Part shown: positions 1 to 10,300 of the stretch, in pieces
Layout: each line of letters opens with the position of its first letter
Numbering within the stretch: the first letter of the stretch is position 1
Origin: Chromera velia
Taxonomy: Eukaryota > Sar > Chromeraceae
Assembly (NCBI GenBank): GCA_018398765.1
Contig: JAHBMJ010001060.1
Span: forward strand, 1 to 36,378
Direction: 5' to 3'
DNA: 36,378 nucleotides
Notes under the pieces: model-generated
What the model saw: the letters and a program-made list of their open reading frames with translations, nothing else
What the model was told of the DNA's origin: nothing
Databases searched by the model: none
Position numbers and translations under genes: made by a program

Positions 1-73
<73 letters not shown>

Positions 74-90
74 AGAGAAAGGGAGTGAGA

Positions 91-129
<39 letters not shown>

Positions 130-146
130 AGAGAAAGGGAGTGAGA

Positions 147-185
<39 letters not shown>

Positions 186-202
186 AGAGAAAGGGAGTGA
201 GA

Positions 203-241
<39 letters not shown>

Positions 242-275
242 AGAGAAAGGGAGTGAGAAGGAGAGAGAGAGAGTT
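1..275. repeat. GA-rich tandem repeat with a 56-bp higher-order period
   Basis: The plus strand is almost pure purine. Within the (GA)n background a block reading gggagggagagaaagggag recurs near 67, 123, 179 and 235, a period of about 56 bases. The repeat runs off the left edge of the window, so its full length is unknown. No coding potential is seen. Confidence 0.9.
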
Positions 276-564
276 GCTGAATGGACAGATCAGAGTGGTC
301 CTCCTGAAGACACCGAATACAGAGACGGAAGCGATGATGAGGAAAGGAGGGGATCAGTCAGAAACATTCAGACAGCTCACCGACCGTCATTCAGCCCATT
401 GTCCGTGAGCCAGCCAGCCCTTCAGTCAATCAAGTGAACACACAGGTAGAAAGAAAGACACAAAGATGGTATCTCTCAATCCATCTGCTTTTTGCGTAGA
501 ATTAAACAATGACGTGTATGAATACATACAGCAGCCACGAGACTCGCAGTCATGAACGTACAAC

Positions 565-569
<5 letters not shown>

Positions 570-639
<70 letters not shown>

Positions 640-646
640 GAGAAAG
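570..646. repeat. Compound (CA)n(GA)n microsatellite
   Basis: An uninterrupted (CA)n tract of about 33 bases is followed directly by a (GA)n tract of about 44 bases with one GC interruption. The reading frames through it give only Thr-His, Arg-Glu or Ser-Leu repeats and are not genes. The flanks at 276-569 and 647-1117 hold nothing I can support. Confidence 0.9.
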
Positions 647-1117
647 AGAGAGGTCCAGACACGGGCGCAAAGAGAAAAGGGTGGAGGGAGTAAGGCATAA
701 ATAAAGATTTTCGACGTCACACAAAGGAACTTCGACACCGCGCACACCTCTCCAACTGACGCTCTTAGAGAGACTGCTGGACGAGGCGAGGTCGTCATCT
801 GAGAGATCATCGTCCTGCATGCACCCAAAATTTGACCCAAAATAATGTTCGCTGTCTTTCCAGATACAGAGAAGGCCAGTGAGGCACAGGACATTCAGTG
901 AAAGTGAAAAGCAAACTGAATGAATGATGAAGTGCGGACGAATTCACTTCTCAAGAAGCCCTGAGACGGACCAAGGGTGCCGGAGCCTGGGGAGCTGAGC
1001 AGAGCTGCTCGAACACTTCCGCTTCCTTCATGATATTCAGCGCGTCCTGAACCTCGAAGAGTGCATCTGCACAAGAGGCACAGAGACAGAGACAGACACG
1101 GACAGTCAGACAGAGAG

Positions 1118-1290
1118 GGAGGGATGGAAGGAAGGATGGATGGATGGATGGAAGGAAGGAAGGATGGATGGATGGATGAAAGGATGGATGGATGGATGGA
1201 TAGATGGATGGAAGGATGGATGGATGGAAGGAAGGAAGGATAGAAGGAAGGATGGATGGAAGGAAGGATAGATGGACGGATGGACGGATA
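1118..1290. repeat. Imperfect GGAT/GGAA tetranucleotide repeat
   Basis: The tract mixes GGAT and GGAA units, with an occasional GGAC, over about 170 bases. It creates artificial open frames in several registers, such as His-Pro-Ser-Ile repeats on the minus strand. Confidence 0.9.
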
Positions 1291-1977
1291 TACCGATGGA
1301 CAGACACGGACACATGAAGACCGGCACACCCTGACTCAATGTGGCACTAGACAGACACTAACACGGAGGCAGAGGAGGGGAGGTAGTGGAAATAGAGGGA
1401 TAGAGGGAAGACGAAGGGAAAACTGGAACAAAGGAAAAAAGAAGCGACAGAAAAAAAGGAAGAATGAAGGTGTGAAGGGACAAAGAAGAAAAGAGTGAGC
1501 GAATAAATAGAAAAAACTGCCAAATGCGATTCAAGGTACAAAACAAGGAGAGAAGAAAGAAGGGCAAGAAGGAAAGACCGAACGACAAACCGACACAGTG
1601 AAGGAACAAGCGAGCCAACACATGCACACACTCATGCATACAATTTCACAAGCAAAAAAGGAACCCACCAACAAAAGAATCACGCAAGCCAACAAACAAA
1701 GAGGCAAACATGCAAAGAGACAAACATACAGGAAGACAGGCGGACAGCCTGACAGCCGAACAGACCAACAAACCTACAGACAGAAAGATCAACAGACTAT
1801 GTCGCCTTATCTTTCCTCTTTCTCTTCCTTGCTCCTAGAAAAAAGAAAGAAAAAAGGACAGACAGACTATATGTTTCTTCTTCTTCTCCCTCCTTTTCCT
1901 CATGAACAGGCAGACAGACAGACAGACAGACAAACAGAAAAATATGCAGCGATCCAGCAGACAATAACGTGGACCAA
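1291..1977. other. Purine-rich intergenic stretch with a short CAGA repeat
   Basis: This stretch is A/G-biased on the plus strand, with a CAGA/CAAA-rich part and a short (CAGA)n run near 1910-1933. The open frames are low-complexity Lys, Arg and Gln. No splice-consistent exon was found. Confidence 0.6.
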
Positions 1978-2749
1978 TCAATGTTCAGAAACTGACACAG
2001 CGATGCTCCAATAATTGTTCCCTTCAAGGCATGTACAAACTTGCGATGCTTGGACGGACTGCCGCAAGAACCGGAGGCTGCCTGGGCAGACGTCCAAGTT
2101 CCCTATCTCTGCTCCATTGAGGCATCGGCACATTCGCACTCACAGATGCGAGGAAATTCCGTCGGAAGGCGGGAGGAGTAATAAAGATAGAGATAGAGAA
2201 AGCGGACGAGATAGGTAGGGAAAGGCCTACCTCGGTTGTGGTGTTTCTCATCGCGATCGCAGATGGGTTCCAGACACTCCTGTTTCCACTGCAAAGCATT
2301 ACTTAGGCCCATGAAAGTGCACAGTATTCTCAGTATAAGGACACTATGAGGCATCACAATAAAACGGGCATACACAGTTTCAAGCACTTGAGGGAAGAAG
2401 AAAGTATGTTTTTTCTTGCTCGCAGTTGAATCCTGACACACCTCTGAACCATCTCGACTAGCTCCAGGAGCCTCCTCCCTCAACGTATGAAACGTGCAGG
2501 CGGACTTTCTTCAGCCTCTCCTTGAGGTCCTCCCATCGTTTCCCCACTGTTTTGGGGGCCTTCTCTCGCGTTCCGAGCATCCCACATGCACCTTGCAGCC
2601 ATCAAGCAGCCTGAGGCTCCCTCCCACCAACAATGCCGGCCTCCTTCAGCGTTTCTGCAATTGCTTTCAGGTCTCCGTCGACTCCAAGGACCCCCACAAC
2701 GACCCGCACCGCCTCGCCGCTTGCCAGGAAGAAGAGGAGCGTCCGGTGG
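1978..2749 (-). CDS. 3' part of a multi-exon gene of unknown function (four exons)
   Basis: I assembled this from splice signals on the minus strand and do not recognise the product. The exons are 2749-2628 (acceptor ttgcag, donor GTGGGA), 2592 to 2485 or 2506, 2288-2231 (acceptor ttgcag, donor GTAGGC) and 2108-1978 (acceptor gagcag, ending in TGA). The reading phase is kept across each proposed junction. The first exon is hydrophobic then helical (HRTLLFF near its start, LKAIAETLKEAG near its end). The second is basic and coiled-coil-like (KRWEDLKERLKKVR), and the last two contain four cysteines. Two weak points remain. The first intron would be only 36 nt, and the second exon has three possible in-phase donors, all of poor consensus. 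The 5' end is unresolved. It could be the C-terminal extension of the kinase fragment upstream, because a phase-2 splice would join them, or a separate gene. Confidence 0.45.
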
Positions 2750-3060
2750 CTGCAATGAGACCCGTTTCTGGCAGTGGCGAGGGGTTCTGCAGGGCATGCA
2801 ATGGAACCCGGATCATATAACAAAGGCAGTGACTCATCAAACCATTGCAAGGCAAAAACAGTATTCAAGAGATGAGCAGAAAGTGAATTCGCGAGAGGAT
2901 AGACAGATAAACAGACACTTAATAGACAGGCCAATTGCTCATTCACGGGACTCTTCTGTTTGAAATGTATCTGGAATTCTCTGGAGAAAACGGAGAAGAG
3001 AAGAGAAGAGAAATGAAGAAAAGCGAAGAGAGGTCAGGAGGACTGTTCGCGAACGGATAG

Positions 3061-3360
3061 CTACACGCAGACTCGGTTTGAACTGACCGAAATGCGACAG
3101 TCAGAGAAAAAGGGGTGGTTCAGAGCTTGTCCTGCTGTAGGCCTGTCCTTGGGGTTGGGAGATAGAATCCTTGTTGTCAAATCCATGAAAGCTGAGTATG
3201 AACTCTTTTTCCACGTCTGTGGTTTGGGCAGCCTGGAGCTGAGAACAGTGAGTCTTTCTTGGAAGGTCTTTCTGTTGGAGCTTCTTCGCTCACCCACTAT
3301 GTCGACAAGGTTGTCGATCTCTTGGCTTACCGACTTCCGGCCAGGTTCCGTTCACTCGGG
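3061..3360 (-). CDS. Protein kinase C-terminal lobe (CMGC-like), partial gene
   Basis: The open frame on the minus strand has the order expected at the end of a CMGC (MAPK/CDK-type) kinase domain. A helix EIDNLVDIVG comes first, then a Leu-Pro segment before a Trp, then DLTTRILSPNPKDRPTA, with the invariant Arg of subdomain XI, and finally QALNHPFF. A short tail and a TAG stop at 3061-3063 follow. The sequence just upstream is closed by a stop near 3361, so the true acceptor lies between about 3310 and 3360. I could not find the N-lobe, the HRD catalytic loop, DFG or APE on this strand up to about 5060. The piece is therefore either a last exon after a long intron or a relic. A donor GTCAGT sits inside the tail, so splicing to the exons at 2749-1978 is possible. 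Confidence 0.6.
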
Positions 3361-3361
3361 C

Positions 3362-4025
3362 GACTTGCCTGGGCTGGAGCGGGTACCTTTCCAGTCCCCT
3401 TCCACCTGGACCTCCCGCAAGCCGGCAACGTTCCACCTGCAAAGGCCGCGCGCTGAATGGCTCAAATCATGAAGAAAAGATCCGTCTACGTGCATGTGAA
3501 CTTTTTCTGACCTGCTTCGTTCGATCCTGTCTGCTCGTTCTCTTTTCTTGCTACCATTTCTTCTCAAAACTCAACCCAGGCCCCATCTTCCTAAATGACG
3601 AGATGCAGGAAGAGTCAGAAACGAAAAAACGGAGAGAAAGGGCGAAGAAATCGGTTCAAAGTCAAATTGAGATAGGAGCGATACGAGCAGGGTCGGTAAC
3701 TGCACTTCATTGCTCTTCGTACGTCTCTTTCTTTCTTTTCTCAGTGTATGTGCTTCGCTGTCTATCTGGGCAGAGACTGTGGTGAAGGAGAAAAGGAGCT
3801 CAGAAGGGAAAAAAAGGAAACAGAATTCTGCTCACTGCCCCAAGTTCATTTTCCCCACCCGTCTCTTCATCCAAAAAACACACGCAGCGTCAGGAGGGAG
3901 ACTGAGCACAAAGTCATCCACTCAAACTTTCTTTCTCTCCCCACTTTGTCCCTTCCCTTTTCAGCTTCTGCATGTGGCTCAAGTGGAACCAGGAGAGACG
4001 GAAGAACTTCTGGTCGATTCTTGCT
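3362..4025. other. No supportable gene
   Basis: The stretch lies between two minus-strand exon groups. One possible minus-strand exon, with a good acceptor (tttgcag at about 3459-3453) and a donor GTAAGC near 3340, does not continue the kinase reading in a convincing way. No kinase catalytic motifs were found here. Confidence 0.4.
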
Positions 4026-4285
4026 TCAGTGCATTTGTATGATTTTTCCTTCCCCTGTTTGTGTGTTCCCATACTGCGAGTCTCGCAAAACTCTCAGAAT
4101 TTTCTGCCACTGGCAGAAAAGGAAGAGAACAAGCGAGTGACCTTCGTCTTCCTCTCGAAGAAATGCCTCTCCACTTCCTCCAAAAACTTCTCCACAGCTC
4201 TCCTCACAGTGTCCTGGGAGATCGTGACACGCGACTCTTTGTGCAACTTAAGCTCCGTCACCCTCACCCACTTGTATATACACAT
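4026..4285 (-). CDS. Small two-exon candidate gene with a helical, possibly histone-fold-like stretch
   Basis: The frame starts at ATG 4285 and runs 48 codons to 4142, where a GTCACT donor follows. An acceptor tgccag before 4109 allows an in-phase second exon to a TGA at 4026-4028, giving 75 residues. Without splicing the frame stops after 63 residues. The first exon has the pattern RVTISQDTVRRAVEKFLEEV, which reads as two amphipathic helix edges. It recalls the central part of small histone-fold proteins such as CENP-X/MHF2 (about 80 residues), but the match is by eye and weak. The intron would be only 32 nt, unusually short beside the 72-712 nt introns of the two well-supported genes. It may also be an internal exon of a larger gene. 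Confidence 0.35.
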
Positions 4286-4396
4286 TATTATATATTACTT
4301 CTTGTACGCCATCACGGCAAGAGAAGCTACGTCTTTCGGTTTCTCACTCTCTCTGTCAGACTCGCTTAACAACGGCACGTTTTGTTGGACATACAT

Positions 4397-4453
4397 TGAC
4401 ATATATATATATATATATCCGGGGAGGTTTGTGGGGAGGCAGGAGAAATCATG

Positions 4454-4480
<27 letters not shown>
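4397..4480. repeat. Two (AT)n tracts
   Basis: Two alternating AT runs, at about 4400-4420 and 4453-4477, are separated by about 32 bases of GC-richer sequence. Each can form a cruciform by itself. Confidence 0.85.
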
Positions 4481-4484
<4 letters not shown>

Positions 4485-4917
4485 TCGATCGATGTACGTA
4501 GGATTCTGACATTGCATGATTCAATCATATCGCGGTTGACAACATGCATGGAATGGTGCTCGATTTGCATGGTGCTCGCGTGGCTCAGGTGTTGCATGAA
4601 TCGTGTTGCATGAAATTGATGCATGCATCATTGGTGTTGCATTAAGAGTGTGCAATGATGGACGCGTTAATAGCGGCGTTATAGACAGGCTTAATTGTGC
4701 ATTCACTCTGCATAGTACGTGACAATGTGATTGCTCGAAGTGAATGTTCTCACCATGAACTTGGCATGAAGTCCGTCTCCATGAAGATTTTGACTTGTGA
4801 ATATGCCGACTTACTGATAGAGAGTTCATTGTTGTAAGGAAGAGTGAGGACGATTTGAGTCTACCTCCACCTAGCTGCAGGCTGGTCTGGTTGTCTTTTG
4901 CTTTGTCGAAAGATACG

Positions 4918-5056
4918 CACCTTGCAGCCTGCTCGTTCGCCGCCGCTTGGAAAAGAGCCATTGAAGATTTGTAGCTCGGAAGAAGACGCAAAACAGTTCC
5001 TTGCCGCAGAGGCCTTTTGATTGCAGAAGACGGCAAGCGACCTGTGTGTCCGTCAT
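4918..5056 (-). other. Possible first exon ending in a GTGCGT donor
   Basis: On the minus strand an open frame starting at ATG 5056 runs to a consensus-like donor at about 4919-4914. A second frame gives an Ala-rich reading (MALFQAAANEQAA) before the same donor. The codon choice looks coding, but I could not find a phase-matching next exon, so the gene stays undefined. Confidence 0.25.
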
Positions 5057-5359
5057 GTCAACGTCAACTCTCGATCGACAGGTCAGTTATATATCTGATC
5101 GTCTGTCTATGGGTGAATGCAACCTCACGTGTCGTACATGTTCCCTACAGACTCTCAAGCGGTAGTCAAGTGTATTGTCTGCACTCATACAATGAAAACT
5201 ACGACACTTGCAATGTTTCCGACAGAACGTTTTTGTGTGCGCCTTCGACTGTAGGTCGCATAACTCCATGCCTGTCGAGGTGGATCCTTCCCCCGTCTAC
5301 TTGACTGTCTCTCTATGCGTGTCTGCCCGCCCCTTTCCCTATCCGAGTGTCGCATCTGC

Positions 5360-5472
5360 TTGTCTGTCTGCCTGTCTGTCTATCTGCCTGTCTGTCTGTC
5401 TGTCTGTCTATTTGTCTGTGCGTCTCTCTCTCGCTCTCTCTCCCTCTCTCTCTCTCTTTCTCTCTCCTTCTT

Positions 5473-5541
<69 letters not shown>
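5360..5541. repeat. Compound CTGT / CT / GT microsatellite
   Basis: CTGT units (about 5360-5412) pass into CT-rich sequence, then pure (CT)n (about 5478-5511), then (GT)n (5511-5541). All open frames here are Leu-Ser, Cys-Val or Arg-Glu repeats and are artefacts. Confidence 0.9.
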
Positions 5542-5542
<1 letters not shown>

Positions 5543-5689
5543 TGTTTTTCTGTCTCTCCGTTTGTCTGTCTGTCTCCAAACGAAGTCATCTAGTCTCTCT
5601 GTCTCCCTGACTCTCTGTCTGGTCCTCTCTTTCAGATTGACTCTCTGTGTGTGTCTGAATTCCTTGCGCCTGCGCGTGTAACGGTGCAT

Positions 5690-7290
5690 CATTCACAGCC
5701 GTGCAACATTAGTGCATTGAATTGAGATGTATCGGTCCAATGTGTATAGTACGTGAATGGTTATCTGCATGTGCACGCGATCGCGCTCTACACATTTGTA
5801 ACCGTGTGAAAATATGAACGGGCACACAGCAATTTTTGAAAGAATGGCTGTTTCTCAAAAACGAACTCGATCACACAAAGCAAGTGCTTAATTGTCTTAC
5901 AGTGACTGGACCCTCAATCGACTGGTGCTTGAACTGGTTGATGGCTGTTCCAATCTGACTGAACAAACGGTGGGGCAGAACAGGCATGATTGTGCGGTAC
6001 GTGTTAAGCTTAAACTTCAAGCAACTGAAAGTTGGTCCAAAGCAGTCGCATGCTGCACGCAAGGGAGGACTCTCAGGTTTTTTACTCCCGGTCCGTGCAT
6101 AGAAGCCTTTCTCGGAGTACTTTCACAAGAAATCAACGCTTTAAAGTTGATTTTTTCAAAAATCCCTCGTGAAATCCATGCTTCAAGTACCAATTGTTTT
6201 CAAAATGATTGTTCACCAGATTTTTATCCAAAAGAGTATATATAAGATTAAAGATTTTGATAACAAAATTGACTAAATTTTTAAAAGACAATATCTGATT
6301 AAAATTTATCTAATACCAATGTATCAATTGATTTTGGTATAAATCTTCATATTATTCCACATAAATCAATTTTTTGCTAGCAAACTGGTCCAAGTATACC
6401 AAGCACACTCCAAAAACTTACGCTCAAGGTTCAAATTACAAGTCTAAAAAAAGTTATTATTGGTAAAAACATATCGTAGTAGAACAAAAAGGGCTTTTAA
6501 AAGGAACGACTACTAGCTAAAAAAACTTTAAAAAGTGGAAATACTTACTAGTAATTATCTACCGTTTAATTTTGGGTAAGCCAACAGTTATTTTTCTTAG
6601 TGTTTTTACATGGGATAGAGTGTTCTAACTTCTTGGTCATTTAATATGGGATAGAGTGTCGGTGAGTAGTGGTGTAAAGTACGTAACATTGAAGTTTCAT
6701 AATGAAAGCAGGTCAATGATAAAAACACATCGTGCAGATGAAATTCCTTGGATGCGTTTCTTTCGATTTGTTAAGCTGGTTGCGCAATTTGCAATTGCTG
6801 CTCAGATGAAGGAAACGGCCGACAAGCAAGACTCCGTGAGAGTGAGGGTAACGGTGGGGACTAATAGAAGGAAAGTTCGGACAAGTTGTGGCGCCGGAAA
6901 GTTGGTCGGCCGGGAGTGTGAGTGAGATGAATGAAGGAAAAGGAGAGAGGTGGAATGAGTTCTTAAGAGGATGTCCAGCACCATCATTGGGCGAAGTCAC
7001 TCATCGGTGGATGAGTTGGGAGGGAGACCACCTAAAAGATACAGGCATACATGTGCAGCTTCCTTCCAATGAGAGAAGAAAAAAGCGTATGGAACAGAGA
7101 GAGGGAGGCCATTCCATGCAGAATGTGCTTCAGGACCAAAAAACACTCACTCGCTCACTCTTTGCATTCACGCAACCATGCAGGGAGAGAGGTCTCCCTT
7201 TGGGAGGGAAGGAAGAAAGGAAGGAAGGACAAATGAGGCACTTGTTGAAGGAACGTTGGCCTCAATCGTCTTGGTTACTTTATTTTACTT
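5690..7290. other. Gene-free stretch with an AT-rich island
   Basis: No exon could be supported. From about 6100 to 6660 the base composition turns strongly AT-rich. It carries short inverted repeats (AATCAAC/GTTGATT near 6135-6155; taccaa/ttggta near 6315-6342) and a 14-base direct repeat, atgggatagagtgt, at 6610-6623 and 6646-6659. The island may be an old insertion. Confidence 0.5.
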
Positions 7291-7298
7291 AGTTTACT

Positions 7299-7304
7299 TT
7301 TTAT
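7299..7304 (-). promoter_or_regulatory. Polyadenylation signal AATAAA
   Basis: AATAAA on the minus strand lies about 55 bases after the TAA stop of the coiled-coil gene at 7359. The position suits the cleavage signal of that gene. Confidence 0.5.
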
Positions 7305-7358
7305 TCCCCCCCACACAGCAGGCTCCGAAAACATCTCTCGGACGACCCTCCCGCCCTG

Positions 7359-10300
7359 TTAGCACCTACACGTGTAGATGCGTCTGGCGTCTGTGTCAGA
7401 GACTTGGCCCAGGCTGGTACCTGACTCTGCCAGGAATGCCTCCCGTGGTATGGGCATCAACAGGGGCCTCGGCATGTCCCCCTTCTTCTTTACCCCTTGC
7501 GCGGCTGCAGGGGGGACGCGACGTGCAGTGACGAGGGAGGAAGAGGGTCCCAGAAGGGTGATTGTGCGGGCAGGGGAGGTGGGTTGGACGAGGGCGTGGG
7601 GAGCCGTGGGGTCCCTCGAGAGGAGCGCCGCCTCAGTGGGGGGTGGGCGGAGGAGGGGACCAGGCTGTCCGGAGGAAGCACGCGCGAGCGGTCGGAATAC
7701 CATTGAGGGTGCCGGTAGAAGAATGGGCTGGGAGGCTGAGGAGCCGAGTGGGCGTGGGGAGGGTCCCTGGTGCAGTGTCGTTGTGCTGTTGTGGTTTCGG
7801 TGTTGAATGTGGATAGGCGGGATCGTTTGAAGGGGAGGGCGGGATGTTGGGGGGGCTGGTGACGATGTGGTGGCTCCGAAGGCAGAGGGGGATATGGAGC
7901 AGCATCGTGGTGGGGGGCCTCTCGTTGTTGGTTGGGGGGGCATTTGTCTGTTTGTGTTTATCTCTTGTGCGTGTGGACTGTCTATGCGTCGTGAGGTCTG
8001 AACAGGCGAGTGCCGACCCAATGTGAGGGGCAGTCTTGTTGGGGATAGTTCCGGTCTGAGGTTGCATGTGAAAGTTGAAATTCGATTTGAAAGTTTGGGT
8101 TTTTTGTCTTCGTATGGATGAATGATTCTATACGTCCGTGGAGGGGATGTAGTTTGAATAGGAGGTGAGGGGGGAGGTTCTTCTTGGCGTTCAAGAAGAG
8201 TTGAAATTCGTTCTTTCATGAGCTCCAAAGTTCCCTGCAAGCTCGCAGCCTGTCTTTGCAGGCACTCCTTCTGATCCACCCCCTCTCTCCAGAGAGCCTC
8301 GACCATCTCCCTAGCCTCCTGTGGGATGAGAGCTGAGTAGGCCGGTGTGGTGTCTTTCTCTCTCGGGGTGTCGGGGGGGGGAACCTCCTCGGGTTTTGGC
8401 AAAACCTGCTCGAGGGGTAGTGAGGGGACTGGGGTTGGGGGTCTTGGTTCGTGCTTGATGAGGTGAATGGCCGAGACGCTAAGACGGGCTTTGCGGAGAC
8501 GGGACCTCTCTGACTCCTCGAGAGGGTTCTTCAGAGGGAACACGGCACTCCGAAGACCTCCTGCAATGCTCTCCATCTCAGCTCGGGCCATCTGCATGAC
8601 CTCCCAGAGCGTTTCTTCTGAAGGCCTCTCGGGCACTCTCCCGTCCATCTCAAGTTGGAGATTGGCAAGCTGCAGGCAGCAATTGATTGGCAAACAAGGA
8701 GGTCGTTAGACGGACATCAAATCAAACGGGCATTTGCTTTTGAGAAGGACAAGAACGTGTAGCCTGAGGTAGATTGAACTGCAGTCTTCGCATACATCTG
8801 AAGCACAAGGAAGAGACATTGCTGGAGGAAACCGCAAGCAAGCAGGGAGAAAAGAAAGAAGAAGGAAGGAAGAAGGAAACAAGGAGAAGCAAACAAAAAA
8901 ACTCGTTTCCTATGACAAATTGTCCCTACCTGTGCCCGCACTTGCAGCAACTGTGTTCTCAACTCTCCGTTCTCGACCACCAGTCGCTGCAGGCAGGGGA
9001 GAGAGAGACGTCGGAGGAGCGTGGAGGGAATGCAGGCAGGTCGATCAGAAACCGTGCAAGAGAAATTAAAGAATCCTTCCAAAGAAACATGCATGGGGAG
9101 AGGAATACGAGATAGAAACAAAAGGAACGGATGCAGGAAGGGACATGATCGAAGAGGGTGGCTCGAAAAGTGAAACGGGGCCCTCTTCCGAAAAGCAGGA
9201 CTCCCTCAGTGCACTTGTCTTCTCTCCCCAAACACAGAATAAAGCCAAAGAGAAGCAGTCAAGGAATAATCACGTACCTCCATGGCAGAGGGGGGGATAA
9301 CCGGAGGTTCCGGTTCCCGCGACGGAGGCACAGTGGAGGGTCCCGAAACTTCCAATTCTTCCAACAGAGACGGGCCCTCAAGTCGGGAGGCAACCGGCTC
9401 CTCCTCCTCAGGTGCCTCCTCTTCATCGTCAGAGTCTCGGAGAGATGTGAGGAATGAGGACTGAAGTTGTGAGTCTGCTGCTCTCATCTCTGCCACCAGG
9501 GGGACGATGTCTGCGTGGGGAGCGTGGCTCATCGTAGCGAGCACTTGAGTGTGCCTTCTGTGCTCCACCAGAAGCTGTTGCATCTCTTTCTGCAAGGACA
9601 CAAAGACAGATCAACCCAAAGATTCAGACACCGAAAGTGGCCGATGCCACCTCCTTACTCACTTTCTATCTTTTCCTCTCCCACTCCCCCATTTCCCTTC
9701 TTTTTCCCCCCTTACTTTCCCTTTTCCTCTCTTCTCTTATCCCCCCCTTAATTTCCCCCCAATCGAGAGAGCAGCCAGGAATGGTGTTGCATGTTGTGTG
9801 TGGACTCACCCGATCTGAAGACTTTAAACGACTGCGGGAAAGAGTGAGTCCATCAGAATGGTAGTATGACAGGTGGCGCTCACTGTATTGATTGTTGTCA
9901 GCGGTGTGATTCATGAAACAACTCTACCGTATCCAGTGGACATTCCAGAGAAAAAGAGCGCACAGAATGCCCTTGACAAGCTGACCTGATTCTGTATCAA
10001 AGCTGTGTTTCGTCGCTTTGCATTTGAAAGCTCACCCTCCATCTCCAGCAACTGCAGACAGACACAATCAGGGAAAAAACAGTGCACACTAAGCACAAGC
10101 CATCTGCCTTCATGCTTCTTCCACCCCTTCTCCACCATTCCACCGCCTGCATCTTCTGAGCACCCTCCTCGCGAACATGATTAAGTGTCTCCCCAGTCTC
10201 TCTCTCACAGAGCCACTTTTTTTCACCTTGAAGAACGGATCCTTTGCATGGACGGATGGACACGCACACTCAATGCAGCAGCCTCTTTCCTTCTGCATGG

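Noticed and set aside
895..1339. Minus-strand frames with His-Pro-Ser-Ile repeats
   Set aside because: They are translations of the GGAT tetranucleotide repeat in three frames at once.
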